64,000 bases of DNA from Natronomonas pharaonis DSM 2160 (GTDB lineage: Archaea; Halobacteriota; Halobacteria; Halobacteriales; Haloarculaceae). The stretch covers positions 248,001-312,000 of the forward strand of contig NC_007426.1 of assembly GCF_000026045.1 (NCBI RefSeq), given 5' to 3'. The position numbers were made by a program, and so were the translations under genes. This document shows, one piece after another, positions 47,092 through 54,921 of the stretch. Under the pieces are notes generated by a model. That model was not told the origin of the DNA and made no database searches. It worked only from the letters and a program-made list of their open reading frames with translations. The stretch's first letter is position 1, and every line of letters begins with the position of its first letter.

Positions 47092-47547
47092 ATGGAGACG
47101 CCGACTGTCGACGACTGGGGGGAGGCGGTGACGCTCGCACGGTCGCTCGGCCACGACGGGCGGGTTAGAGTACCGAAAGCCGCCGAGCCGACGCTTCCGG
47201 AGTCGGTGTCACTCCGACACTCGAACTTTCCGTGGTCGATACACCGCGGGGCCGTCGCCGTCTACCGGGAGTCCGAGCGCGGCGACCACCTCCAGATACG
47301 GGAGTATCCGGCCTGTTGGGAGGTCTCGGTCGATAGTTACAACCCCCACTACCGGCCGGTCAGTCACGCGGCGGTGGACATTCCGGCCCAGATGCTACTC
47401 GCGATGGGCGCATTGACACCGCTGGACGGCTACCGATGGGTGTTCGGCGACCGACTGCCGCCGGTCTTTGCACCGGTGTCGTACTCGCTTTCGGCACTGG
47501 GGTCTGCCTCACGGCTCGGCAAGAAGTTGCTGCCGGGGGTCGGCTGA
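47092..47547 (+). CDS. conserved haloarchaeal hypothetical protein
   Basis: A 151-residue protein (METPTVDDWGEAVTLARSLGHDGRV...). The Trp/His-rich central part contains NFPWSIHRGAVAVYRES and YNPHYRPVSHAAVDIPAQMLLAMGAL. The C-terminal half is weakly hydrophobic and could be membrane-associated. No recognised domain. The promoter is well placed. Convergent with the NOG1-like gene. Confidence 0.72.
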   Translation: METPTVDDWGEAVTLARSLGHDGRVRVPKAAEPTLPESVSLRHSNFPWSIHRGAVAVYRESERGDHLQIREYPACWEVSVDSYNPHYRPVSHAAVDIPAQMLLAMGALTPLDGYRWVFGDRLPPVFAPVSYSLSALGSASRLGKKLLPGVG

Positions 47548-47589
47548 CGGGACGAGCGCCGGGCGAACGGAGCAAAAACGGACTGGGCG

Positions 47590-48573
47590 CTACTCGTCGT
47601 CCTCGAAGGGCAGTTCGAGCTCGTAATCGACGGCGTCGATAGCGGCGTCGAGAACCTCGTCGACGTTTTCGCCGGTCTCGACGCTCATGTAGTGGTCAGC
47701 CTCGGTGTCCGTCGAGCGGTCTGCCTTGTTGCAGACGACGATAACGGGGACATCGAATGTCGATTCGATGTCATCGAGGAGGTCGCGCTGGCTGTCGAGC
47801 GGATAGCCGCACTCGCCGCTCGCATCGAGGACAAAGAGGACGGCGTCAGCCAGATGGGTCAGCGCCGAAACCGCCTGCGACTCGATGGGGTTTCGGTCCT
47901 CTGACGGTCGGTCGAGCAGCCCGGGGGTGTCGATGAGCTGATACCGGACGTGGTTGTCTTCGACGTGGCCGACGTTGATTTCGGTCGTCGTGAACGGGTA
48001 GGCGGCGGTCTCGTTTCGCGCGTTCGTGACCGTGTTGACAAACGACGACTTCCCGACGTTCGGGTAGCCGGCGACGACGATGGCCGGCTCGTCGGCCCGG
48101 ATGTCGGGCAGCGTTTTCAGCGCCTCTCGAGCCGTTCCGATGGCGAGTAGGTCGTCTTCGACCTGTTCGGTGATATCGGCGAGCCTGGCGAAGGCCTGCT
48201 TCCGGAGCTTCCGGGCGGTGTCGGTGTCGGAATTGCGGATGCGGCCGTGGTATTCGTCTTTGATTTTGTCGGCCTGTCGGCCAGCCCACATCACTTCCGA
48301 GAGATGCTGTCGGAGCGGGTCGACGCCGCCGACATCGGTATCAGCGAGCGTCGCATCGGCGAATTCATAGTAGAACGTGTCGACGAGTTCGAAGTCGGGC
48401 CAGGAGGTGACGACGTTTTCGAGGTTGTCCGAGAGAATGTTCGACGCCGTCTGGAGCATCGACTCCTGGGCCTCCTTGCCCTGTTTCGCTCGCCCCGCGC
48501 GCGCTGCCCGCGAGAACGCCTTGTCGACCAGCTCCTCCGACCGGGGCGTCGTCGGAAGGTCTTCGAAGTGCAT
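47590..48573 (-). CDS. NOG1-like GTPase
   Basis: A 327-residue OBG/NOG1-family GTPase. An N-terminal helical domain (1-150) is followed by the G domain: GYPNVGKSS (G1), TTTEINVGH (G2), DTPG (G3) and NKAD (G4). Eukaryotic NOG1 acts in 60S subunit assembly, so a large-subunit biogenesis role is likely. It lacks the long eukaryotic C-terminal extension. A leftward CCTTATGATG about 27 bp upstream is the TATA candidate. Confidence 0.93.
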   Translation of the reverse strand: MHFEDLPTTPRSEELVDKAFSRAARAGRAKQGKEAQESMLQTASNILSDNLENVVTSWPDFELVDTFYYEFADATLADTDVGGVDPLRQHLSEVMWAGRQADKIKDEYHGRIRNSDTDTARKLRKQAFARLADITEQVEDDLLAIGTAREALKTLPDIRADEPAIVVAGYPNVGKSSFVNTVTNARNETAAYPFTTTEINVGHVEDNHVRYQLIDTPGLLDRPSEDRNPIESQAVSALTHLADAVLFVLDASGECGYPLDSQRDLLDDIESTFDVPVIVVCNKADRSTDTEADHYMSVETGENVDEVLDAAIDAVDYELELPFEDDE

Positions 48574-48714
48574 ACCGCACCTTGTGTATCAGCCATCATA
48601 AGGGGCGTGTTCCGGCGGCGCGGGCAGTAGCGACCAGTGGGGCTGTCCGACGGATGCGAACGGAGGCCCGTGAGCGATGGGGTTTTTGGTACAGGGCGGC
48701 ACAGTAGCGCGTAG

Positions 48715-50718
48715 ATGGAGTTCGAGGAGCTGGAAGCGATTCCGGGCGTCGGCGAGAAAACGGCCGAGCGGCTGGCCGAGCTCGACGACCCGGAGGCGGC
48801 GCTTTCGGCCGGCGACGTGGCCACCATCGCACGCGCGCCGGGCATTAGCGACGGGCGCGCCGCCCGCATCGCTCGGGCGGCAATCCGCCATCGCCACGAC
48901 GACGACGGGACGTTTCTGGCGAGCGAGCGGGCACAGGAGCTCTATGCGTCCGCGCTGTCGCTGCTGCAGGAGCGTGCAGTCACCGACTACGCCGAAAAGC
49001 GGCTGGAGACGTTCTATCCGAGCGCATCGGCGTCCCGCATCGAGGAAGTGCGGTCGTTCGCCCGGGAGGCCGTCAAGCAGGAGCCGACGCCGGAACTGCT
49101 CGACGCGCTGGAAGGCGTCGAGCCGCTGTCGCCGCCACGCGACGTGCGGGTCAGAGACCGGTGTGTAGCGACGAGCGACGCCGAAACCTTCGCCGAGGCA
49201 CAAGAGGCCGTCCCCGAGGTGAGCGTCGAACTGGTCGAGGACGCCCGTGGCGTCGCTGACCTCGCGCGTGGGTACGCAACCGTCATCGTGCTCGACGAGA
49301 GCTTCTCCGGCATCGATGTCGAGGGCGATGTGCGTGTCGAGCCGACGGCACTGGAGTCGCCGGCCGAAATCGTCCCCGAGCGGACGCTCGCCTTCTTCGC
49401 CGAAAACAGAGACCGACTCCGGGCGGCGGCTGCGGTCAACCGGCTGGCGGGGACGGAACCGGACTGTGATGTCGAAACGCTCGATGCAGCGCTCGAACGG
49501 CTCGACGCCGACGGCTCCGTCTCCGGTGACAAGCGGGTCGCAGCGCTGAATGCGGCCATCGAAGACCTCGATGCCGCCGTCTCGATGGCCGAAGGCGTCG
49601 CGAACGACCGACTGCGAAGCGCTATTGAGGAGCGGGATGTGACAATCGAGGGGACCGACCTGCTCTCGCTCGTCGAACGCGGTGCCGGCGTCGATTCGCT
49701 TCTGGAGCGGGAACTAGCAGACGAGTTCGACGCGGCTGTCGAGGCCGCCCGCGAAGAATTTGTCGGGACGATCGGCCTCGACGACTACGAGTCGCTTGCC
49801 CGGCGGGCGTTCGGGGAGGAGCCGACGTTTCCGGTCGAACACGACGAGCGTGTTGTCGAGCGGCTTCGTGAGGAACTGACCGCCGACCGCGACCGGCGGG
49901 CCGCGCGGCTCAAGCGTGAGGTGGCTGCCGACCTCCGGGAGATGCGGGAGGCGGCGGCGGCGCTGGTCGAGACGGCACTCGAACTCGATGTGGAGCTTGC
50001 CGTTTCCCGATTCGCCCGTGATTTCGACTGCACGTTCCCCGAGTTCGACGGCAAGGGGTTCGAGATAACGGGTGGGCGGTCGCCGCTGCTCGATGTCGAG
50101 TTCGAGGCCGTCGAGCCGGTCGATTACGGCGTCGAGGGGGTCGCGCTGCTCTCCGGTGTCAACAGCGGCGGGAAGACATCGACGCTTGATTTAGTCGGGC
50201 TCGTCGTCGTTCTCGGCCAGATGGGCCTACCGGTGCCGGCCGAAAGCGCCCGTCTAGAACGGTTCGAGGCGCTACATTATCAGGCAAAAACGCAGGGAAC
50301 GCTCGACGCCGGGGCCTTCGAGTCGACGCTACGGGAGTTCGGCTCGCTCGTTGCCGGCGACCGGACGCGACTGGTGTTGGTCGACGAGTTGGAGTCGATA
50401 ACGGAACCGGGGGCGAGCGCTGTCATCATCGCCGGTATCCTCGAAGCCCTTGAGGAAAGCGACTCGACGGCGGTGTTCGTCTCACATCTGGCCGGCGAGA
50501 TACGGGAGGCGACGGCCGTCGATGTCACTGTCGACGGCATCGAAGCGGTTGGGCTGAAAAACGGCGAGCTACAGGTCAACCGGTCGCCGGTGAAAGACCA
50601 CCTCGCGCGGTCGACGCCGGAACTCATCGTCGAGAAACTCGCCGAGGAGGACGGCGATGAGCTCTACGGGGAGCTACTGGAGAAGTTCGAGGCGGAGAAG
50701 CCGGCCGAGGCGGATTGA
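48715..50718 (+). CDS. archaeal MutS2-like ATPase with N-terminal helix-hairpin-helix
   Basis: A 667-residue MutS-family protein. The N-terminal tandem HhH (LEAIPGVGEKTAERLAEL and IARAPGISDGRAARIARA, residues 1-60) binds DNA. A central MutS core/coiled-coil region (about 200-430) follows. The ATPase has LLSGVNSGGKTSTLD (variant Walker A) and RLVLVDELESITEPGAS (Walker B/D-loop), then FVSHLAGEI. There is no MutS1 mismatch-wedge domain and no Smr nuclease at the C-terminus, unlike bacterial MutS2. This suggests a role in recombination control or ribosome/DNA structure sensing rather than mismatch repair. The orc gene follows 77 bp downstream, same strand. Confidence 0.9.
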   Translation: MEFEELEAIPGVGEKTAERLAELDDPEAALSAGDVATIARAPGISDGRAARIARAAIRHRHDDDGTFLASERAQELYASALSLLQERAVTDYAEKRLETFYPSASASRIEEVRSFAREAVKQEPTPELLDALEGVEPLSPPRDVRVRDRCVATSDAETFAEAQEAVPEVSVELVEDARGVADLARGYATVIVLDESFSGIDVEGDVRVEPTALESPAEIVPERTLAFFAENRDRLRAAAAVNRLAGTEPDCDVETLDAALERLDADGSVSGDKRVAALNAAIEDLDAAVSMAEGVANDRLRSAIEERDVTIEGTDLLSLVERGAGVDSLLERELADEFDAAVEAAREEFVGTIGLDDYESLARRAFGEEPTFPVEHDERVVERLREELTADRDRRAARLKREVAADLREMREAAAALVETALELDVELAVSRFARDFDCTFPEFDGKGFEITGGRSPLLDVEFEAVEPVDYGVEGVALLSGVNSGGKTSTLDLVGLVVVLGQMGLPVPAESARLERFEALHYQAKTQGTLDAGAFESTLREFGSLVAGDRTRLVLVDELESITEPGASAVIIAGILEALEESDSTAVFVSHLAGEIREATAVDVTVDGIEAVGLKNGELQVNRSPVKDHLARSTPELIVEKLAEEDGDELYGELLEKFEAEKPAEAD

Positions 50719-50795
50719 AGCCCGCTACCCGTTGCTTGTGGGTTTTCCGGCTCGCCCGAAACCTTAACACGCGCGGCAGCGTGGTGAAAGTGAAG

Positions 50796-51920
50796 ATGGC
50801 GGACGACGACATGCTCTCGTGGGACGAGTCCGTCTTCCGCGACGAGGGCGTCCTCGAGCTCGACTACCTCCCGGAGGCGTTTCTCCACCGCGACGAGCAG
50901 ATGGAGACGCTCAAGTACGCGCTCCGACCGGCCGTCCGGGGCTCCCGTCCGCTAAACGTAATGGCACGGGGACCGCCCGGAACCGGGAAAACCACCGCCG
51001 TCCAGAAGCTCTTCGACGAGCTGGCCGGCGTCGGCGGTGTCGAAACCGTTCGCGTGAACTGTCAGGTCGACTCGACGCGGTATGCCGTCTTTTCACGGCT
51101 CTTCGAGAGCCTCTTCGAGTACGAGCCACCTGCTTCCGGCGTCTCATTCAACAAGCTGTTCGGACAGATTACCAACCGGCTCGTTGAGGACGACGACGTG
51201 CTCGTAGTTGCGCTCGACGACGTTAATTACCTATTTTACGAGAGCGAGGCCTCGGATACGCTGTACTCGCTGCTTCGCGCCCACGAGAGTCACTCGGGGG
51301 CGAAAATCGGCGTCATCGTCGTCTCCTCGGACCTCGATTTGAACGTCATCGAAGAACTCGACGGCCGCGTACAGTCGGTCTTCCGCCCGGAAGACGTCTA
51401 CTTTTCGGCCTACGGCGAGCGAGCGATAGCCGACATCCTCTCCGAGCGGGTCGAGCGCGGCTTCCGGGAAGGGGCGGTCAGCGCACGCGTCCTCGACCGT
51501 GTCGCCGAGCACACCGCCGACAGCGGCGGCGACCTCCGGGTCGGCATCGACCTGCTGCGACGTGCCGGGCTGAACGCCGAGTTCCGTGGGTCGACAGAGG
51601 TCGCTGTTGCGGATGTGGATACGGCCTACGAGAAGGCGAAATACATCCATCTCTCGCGCCGCCTGCAGGGCCTTTCGGAATCCGAGGCCGCGCTGGTGCG
51701 AGTGCTGACAGACCACGATGGCGAGCGAGCGGGGGCGGTCTACGAGGCCTTCAGCGAAGAGACGGAACTCGGCTACACCCGATACTCCGAGATTGTCAAC
51801 AAACTCGAACAGGTCGGCGTCGTCGACGCCGAGTACACGAACGTCGATGGGAGGGGCCGGTCCCGGGAGCTGTCGCTGGCCTACGACGCGGACGCGGTGC
51901 TGGAACGGTTAGAAGAGTAG
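50796..51920 (+). CDS. Orc1/Cdc6-family replication initiator, Cdc6-2-type lineage
   Basis: A 374-residue AAA+ protein. Walker A is GPPGTGKTT (59-67). Walker B is LVVALDDVN (136-144), with Asp in place of the usual catalytic Glu. Sensor-1-like VVSSDLDLNVIEELDGRVQSVF follows, then lid and C-terminal winged helix (about 300-374). Compared with the Orc1 at 55234 it lacks the long acidic N-terminus and looks like the second, widely conserved euryarchaeal paralogue. The start at 50796 (MADDDMLSWDESVF) excludes an unconserved upstream extension. Whether it binds this origin or is regulatory is unknown. Confidence 0.93.
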   Translation: MADDDMLSWDESVFRDEGVLELDYLPEAFLHRDEQMETLKYALRPAVRGSRPLNVMARGPPGTGKTTAVQKLFDELAGVGGVETVRVNCQVDSTRYAVFSRLFESLFEYEPPASGVSFNKLFGQITNRLVEDDDVLVVALDDVNYLFYESEASDTLYSLLRAHESHSGAKIGVIVVSSDLDLNVIEELDGRVQSVFRPEDVYFSAYGERAIADILSERVERGFREGAVSARVLDRVAEHTADSGGDLRVGIDLLRRAGLNAEFRGSTEVAVADVDTAYEKAKYIHLSRRLQGLSESEAALVRVLTDHDGERAGAVYEAFSEETELGYTRYSEIVNKLEQVGVVDAEYTNVDGRGRSRELSLAYDADAVLERLEE

Positions 51921-51963
51921 GGCGGGAGCAAGTCGCCGCTCGGCGGCGGCAGCCGGATTTCGG

Positions 51964-52944
51964 CTACCGTTCGTCCGGGTCGTCGCCCATCCACTGTTCG
52001 GGGACCTGAATGACGTACCGGCCGTTCTCTTGGAGCGCAATGATATACTCCTCGCGGTCGTACAGCTCCATCAGATTCAGTTCGTACTGGCCCGGTTCGA
52101 CGATTTTTATCGACTCGAACTGCTCGTTGAGTTGCTCACGGAGCGCCGCGAGGTCGGGTTGGTCGTCGTCCGGAGAGCTGGCCGACGTTGTATCGGCGTC
52201 TGCCTCCGGTGGTGTGTCGGAGGAAGCAGACGGTTCGTCGTGGGAGACAGGTTCTTCGGGGGGAGATGCCGTGGTATCAGTGTCCGTCGGCGACGGGTCA
52301 GAACGGGCCACCGCGTTGAGTTCATCGGGCGAGACAACGTCGCTCCGGGCGGTCGCCTGCGCGCTGTTTTCGCCAGCGCTGTCGTCGAGAATCTCGCTGT
52401 CGCGCGCATCGTCTCCACTGGAAGCGGAGGGGTCAGACGCCCCAGAGGGCGGCGACTCGCCGGCCTCCGAAGCGTCGGAATCGCTGCCCGACCAGTTGCC
52501 CGGCCACTCCGCCTCCGGGTCAGGACCGGAACCGGAATTAGAATCGGTGTCGGACCCGGCTGTTCCGGCGGCCGGTTCTGTCGAAGCGCTGGAAGAGGAA
52601 GGGGTTTCGAGGTCATCACCGGTAGGAGCCTCGGCGTCGGAGGCAGTGTTTGTCGTTCCGGCTGTCTCGTCGGGAGCCGGCTGTTCCGAAGAGGAAACCA
52701 AATCGCGGACTCGCGTCGTTGCGCGCCCGACAGTTTCGGCGACTGACGATGTCGTCGAATCAGCGGCCGGGGGTTCCGGCGGTTCCTCGTCGGGAGGACT
52801 GGAGTCACCGTCGGTGGGGTCGGAAAGCGCCTCCTCGCTGGGGCGGAACTGGAACTTGTTGCCGCCACACTCCGGACAGCCCGAGAGCATCTCCTTGGAG
52901 CCGTCTTCGAACGTGTGACCGCAGCCAGTACACTGGTGGGGCAT
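51964..52944 (-). CDS. arvC: ArvC/OapC zinc-ribbon protein
   Basis: A 326-residue protein, third gene of the arvA-arvB-arvC (oapABC) operon. The N-terminal zinc ribbon is C5-x2-C8...C23-x2-C26 (QCTGCGHTFEDGSKEML). A disordered Ser/Asp/Glu/Pro/Thr linker runs from about 40 to 262. A conserved C-terminal domain (264-326) follows: LREQLNEQFESIKIVEPGQYELNLMELYDREEYIIALQENGRYVIQVPEQW. The ends are conserved across haloarchaea while the linker varies. It is thought to act with the GTPase ArvA in extracellular vesicle formation. Confidence 0.9.
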   Translation of the reverse strand: MPHQCTGCGHTFEDGSKEMLSGCPECGGNKFQFRPSEEALSDPTDGDSSPPDEEPPEPPAADSTTSSVAETVGRATTRVRDLVSSSEQPAPDETAGTTNTASDAEAPTGDDLETPSSSSASTEPAAGTAGSDTDSNSGSGPDPEAEWPGNWSGSDSDASEAGESPPSGASDPSASSGDDARDSEILDDSAGENSAQATARSDVVSPDELNAVARSDPSPTDTDTTASPPEEPVSHDEPSASSDTPPEADADTTSASSPDDDQPDLAALREQLNEQFESIKIVEPGQYELNLMELYDREEYIIALQENGRYVIQVPEQWMGDDPDER

Positions 52945-52963
52945 TGTGGGAGTACCTTCGGGC

Positions 52964-53365
52964 TTATTTCCGCGTTATCAGCGTGCTGATGAGTGTTTCG
53001 TCCTTGTGGAGCGTCTCGATGCGGTTTGCGGGACCGATGACGGTGAGTTTGTTCGAGTCGTCTTTGCCCATGATGCGGCCGAGAAGGCCGCTGCCGCCGC
53101 TTTCCTCGCCAGGGTATGTCTCTATCTCGATGCCGGTGAACCCGTCGGGGTTGATTTCCGACATCGTGACCTCGATGAGTTTCGACTCCTCGTCGGGTTC
53201 GAGGCCCTGTTCGAGGATGACGATGTTGCCGTCGTGGACGCCGTCGAGGATGAGCCGTATCTTCTCCATGGTGCGCATCCCCTCCATCCGCTCGGCGCTT
53301 ATCATGTCGATCTGAATGCCGTCGTCGTCCGGCCCATCGCCGTCGTCGGCTGTTATCTCAGGCAT
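52964..53365 (-). CDS. arvB: ArvB/OapB (DUF2073) protein
   Basis: A 133-residue protein with the DUF2073 pattern: IQIDMISAERMEGMRTMEKIRLILDGVHDGNIVILEQGLEPDEE, then GFTGIEIETYP and VIGPANRIETLHKDETLISTLI. DUF2073 genes lie next to the Era-like GTPase throughout Halobacteria and some other Euryarchaeota. It starts 4 bp after the arvA stop and ends 19 bp before arvC. Probably a partner of the GTPase. Confidence 0.92.
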   Translation of the reverse strand: MPEITADDGDGPDDDGIQIDMISAERMEGMRTMEKIRLILDGVHDGNIVILEQGLEPDEESKLIEVTMSEINPDGFTGIEIETYPGEESGGSGLLGRIMGKDDSNKLTVIGPANRIETLHKDETLISTLITRK

Positions 53366-53369
53366 GGTA

Positions 53370-54011
53370 TCACCCGAAGTACTCCGCGATCTTGTCGTAG
53401 ACCTCGTCCATGTTGTCGCCTTCCAGCGCCGAAAGCGGGACGGTCTCGTGCTGCGGGAAGGCGTTGCTGATGCGCTGGACGTTCGCATCTTCGAGGTCAA
53501 TCTTGTTGGCGAATATCAGCACGGGCAGGTCCTGACTTTCGATGATACCGATGAGCATCGTGTTGACCTGCGTGAACGGGTCTTCGGTGGCATCGAGGAC
53601 GTAAATAACGCCGTCGACATCCTCTCGGAGCCAGTGCATCGCCTCGGCGACACCTTCGGTCGCCTCTCTGGAGCGGCGGACGGCGTCGTCCTTGTCGATG
53701 TCGTGGTCAAGGAACTCCTTGTAGTCGACTTTGGTCGTCACACCTGGTGTGTCGACGACATCGATGGTGACCGACTTGCCGTTGCGCTTGATTTCGACGT
53801 TTTCCTTCCTGCGCGCGCGCCGTGTCTCGTGTGGCACGTGGCTTTCTGGACCGACGGCGTCGCCAGTCCAGTCACGCGTGATACGGTTTGCGAGAGTCGT
53901 TTTGCCGGCGTTCGGCGGTCCATAGATGCCGATACGCTTGGTTTCGTCGCCCGCAAACAGACTCGATGTCGCCCGCGAGATGCTCGATTTGAGGTCTGTT
54001 AACAGTCCCAT
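53370..54011 (-). CDS. arvA: ArvA/OapA Era-like small GTPase
   Basis: A 213-residue GTPase. G1 is GPPNAGKTT (31-39), G3 DTPG within VVDTPGVTTKVDY, G4 NKID and G5 SALEG. An amphipathic N-terminal helix (LLTDLKSSISRATSSLF) could touch the membrane. In Haloferax volcanii the homologue is required for extracellular vesicle production. The gene sits between two orc genes and faces away from the origin. A GGGAGG ribosome binding site lies 5 nt before the ATG, and a leader dyad precedes it. Confidence 0.95.
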   Translation of the reverse strand: MGLLTDLKSSISRATSSLFAGDETKRIGIYGPPNAGKTTLANRITRDWTGDAVGPESHVPHETRRARRKENVEIKRNGKSVTIDVVDTPGVTTKVDYKEFLDHDIDKDDAVRRSREATEGVAEAMHWLREDVDGVIYVLDATEDPFTQVNTMLIGIIESQDLPVLIFANKIDLEDANVQRISNAFPQHETVPLSALEGDNMDEVYDKIAEYFG

Positions 54012-54028
54012 ATCATCCTCCCACGCCC

Positions 54029-54049
54029 CCGATTTCGAGTCGAAATCGG
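54029..54049. promoter_or_regulatory. 9-bp perfect inverted repeat in arvA leader
   Basis: CCGATTTCG-AGT-CGAAATCGG lies 6 bp upstream of the arvA ribosome binding site and downstream of a leftward TTTAAGT TATA candidate (54083-54089). It would therefore fall in the 5' untranslated region, as a hairpin or an operator. Confidence 0.65.
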
Positions 54050-54082
54050 AGTCGCTCTGCAGATACTACCATCCTGAACTCA

Positions 54083-54089
54083 CTTAAAC
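54083..54089 (-). promoter_or_regulatory. TATA-like box of the arvABC operon
   Basis: Leftward TTTAAGT; transcription would start near 54060, giving a leader of about 50 nt that contains the dyad and the ribosome binding site. Confidence 0.4.
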
Positions 54090-54212
54090 ATATGTCAGAC
54101 ATCAGCCTACCGGTTCCGTAGCCGGTCGGCTTTGGGTCGAGCTGGGCCGGACCAGATGGGGCGGAGCCAAGCATGGGACCAAGGAGGGGCGGGCCACTCC
54201 GTTCGTCTTCGT

Positions 54213-54248
54213 CTGTCGGCAGGCCCACCTGTCTTTGTCTGCCGACAG
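54213..54248. repeat. 10-bp inverted repeat at left edge of origin
   Basis: CTGTCGGCAG (54213-54222) and CTGCCGACAG (54239-54248) are exact reverse complements with a 16-nt loop. Confidence 0.6.
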
Positions 54249-54281
54249 GCCTCTGGGACAGCAGGACCGTATCCCTGCCGC

Positions 54282-54310
54282 ACCCCCCCACCCCTTCGTT
54301 TCAACTGGAG
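54282..54310 (-). other. origin recognition box (ORB), leftward
   Basis: The minus strand reads CTCCAGTTGAAACGAAGGGG followed by a G-rich end. It is 27/29 identical to the box at 54682 in inverted orientation and carries the halophile-type G-string. Confidence 0.85.
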
Positions 54311-54345
54311 CGGAGAAATGGAGGGGGAGGGGGAGCGCTGGAGTG

Positions 54346-54655
54346 GGTGAACTCATAGTAGAATAAATAGCGTTTAACGTAGCTACTACTGTACTCTCTG
54401 GAATAACCGAGGAAGAGTGTATCGGTAAGCTAGTTTAGATTGGAGACCTAGCCGGGATAGACTAGATATGCTGCTGTATCTAGTACTCACTAGTAATTTT
54501 CTACTACTACTAGCAACATAGCGAAACACAGCGAAACACAGCGATTACTAGCCTATAACAACCATAGAAATATAAACAGAATCGTATTTCTTTGTCGTAC
54601 GGATTTGGTTACTTCCTACAGGTAATAAAGGTTTCTCAACTAGAACGCCTCTCGT
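54346..54655. other. AT-rich duplex-unwinding region
   Basis: About 310 bp clearly richer in A/T than the rest of the window, with many TAGTA/CTAGTA elements, bracketed by the inverted boxes. Confidence 0.65.
54520..54544 (+). repeat. 10-bp tandem repeat in AT-rich region
   Basis: GCGAAACACA occurs twice in tandem (54521-54540), followed by GCGA. Confidence 0.7.
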
Positions 54656-54657
54656 CT

Positions 54658-54679
54658 ACCCCTCCCCACCCCTTTCAAC
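54658..54679 (-). other. degenerate ORB half-site
   Basis: The minus strand reads GTTGAAAGGGGTGGGGAGGG, an ORB with the CGAA spacer missing. It is placed back to back with the rightward box 3 bp away. Confidence 0.5.
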
Positions 54680-54681
54680 GG

Positions 54682-54710
54682 CTCCAGTCGAAACGAAGGG
54701 GTGTGGGGGT
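54682..54710 (+). other. origin recognition box (ORB), rightward
   Basis: CTCCAGTCGAAACGAAGGGG followed by TGTGGGGGT. It differs from the reverse complement of the box at 54282 at two positions. Confidence 0.85.
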
Positions 54711-54878
54711 AACCACCCTTGTTTCGTCTGCATCAACTGGAGATGTGACTTTCCCGACTTTCCTGGCCCGCTGGATTCTCTCGACCCCACTCTCTCGTTC
54801 CCCGTGTTTCACGTCGCCGCCCCCTCGGCACTGGCCCAGCGTCTCGGCGTCCGGTCTCTCAGCATCCGACTTGTTTCT

Positions 54879-54908
54879 CGGCGTCCAATTCCGTCGGCGT
54901 CCAATTCC
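54879..54908 (+). repeat. 14-bp direct repeat, period 16
   Basis: CGGCGTCCAATTCC at 54879-54892 and again at 54895-54908. Confidence 0.7.
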
Positions 54909-54921
54909 AGTGCCGATATCC

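Noticed and set aside
54309-54346. G-rich run considered as a G-quadruplex
   Set aside because: Only two clear G5 runs plus one G3 run in irregular spacing; the G-string is explained by ORB structure and purine bias.
54107-54358. Overlapping short open frames at the left of the origin
   Set aside because: Pro/Arg/Ser-rich translations over ORB and G-string DNA, with no promoter or RBS and several frames open at once.
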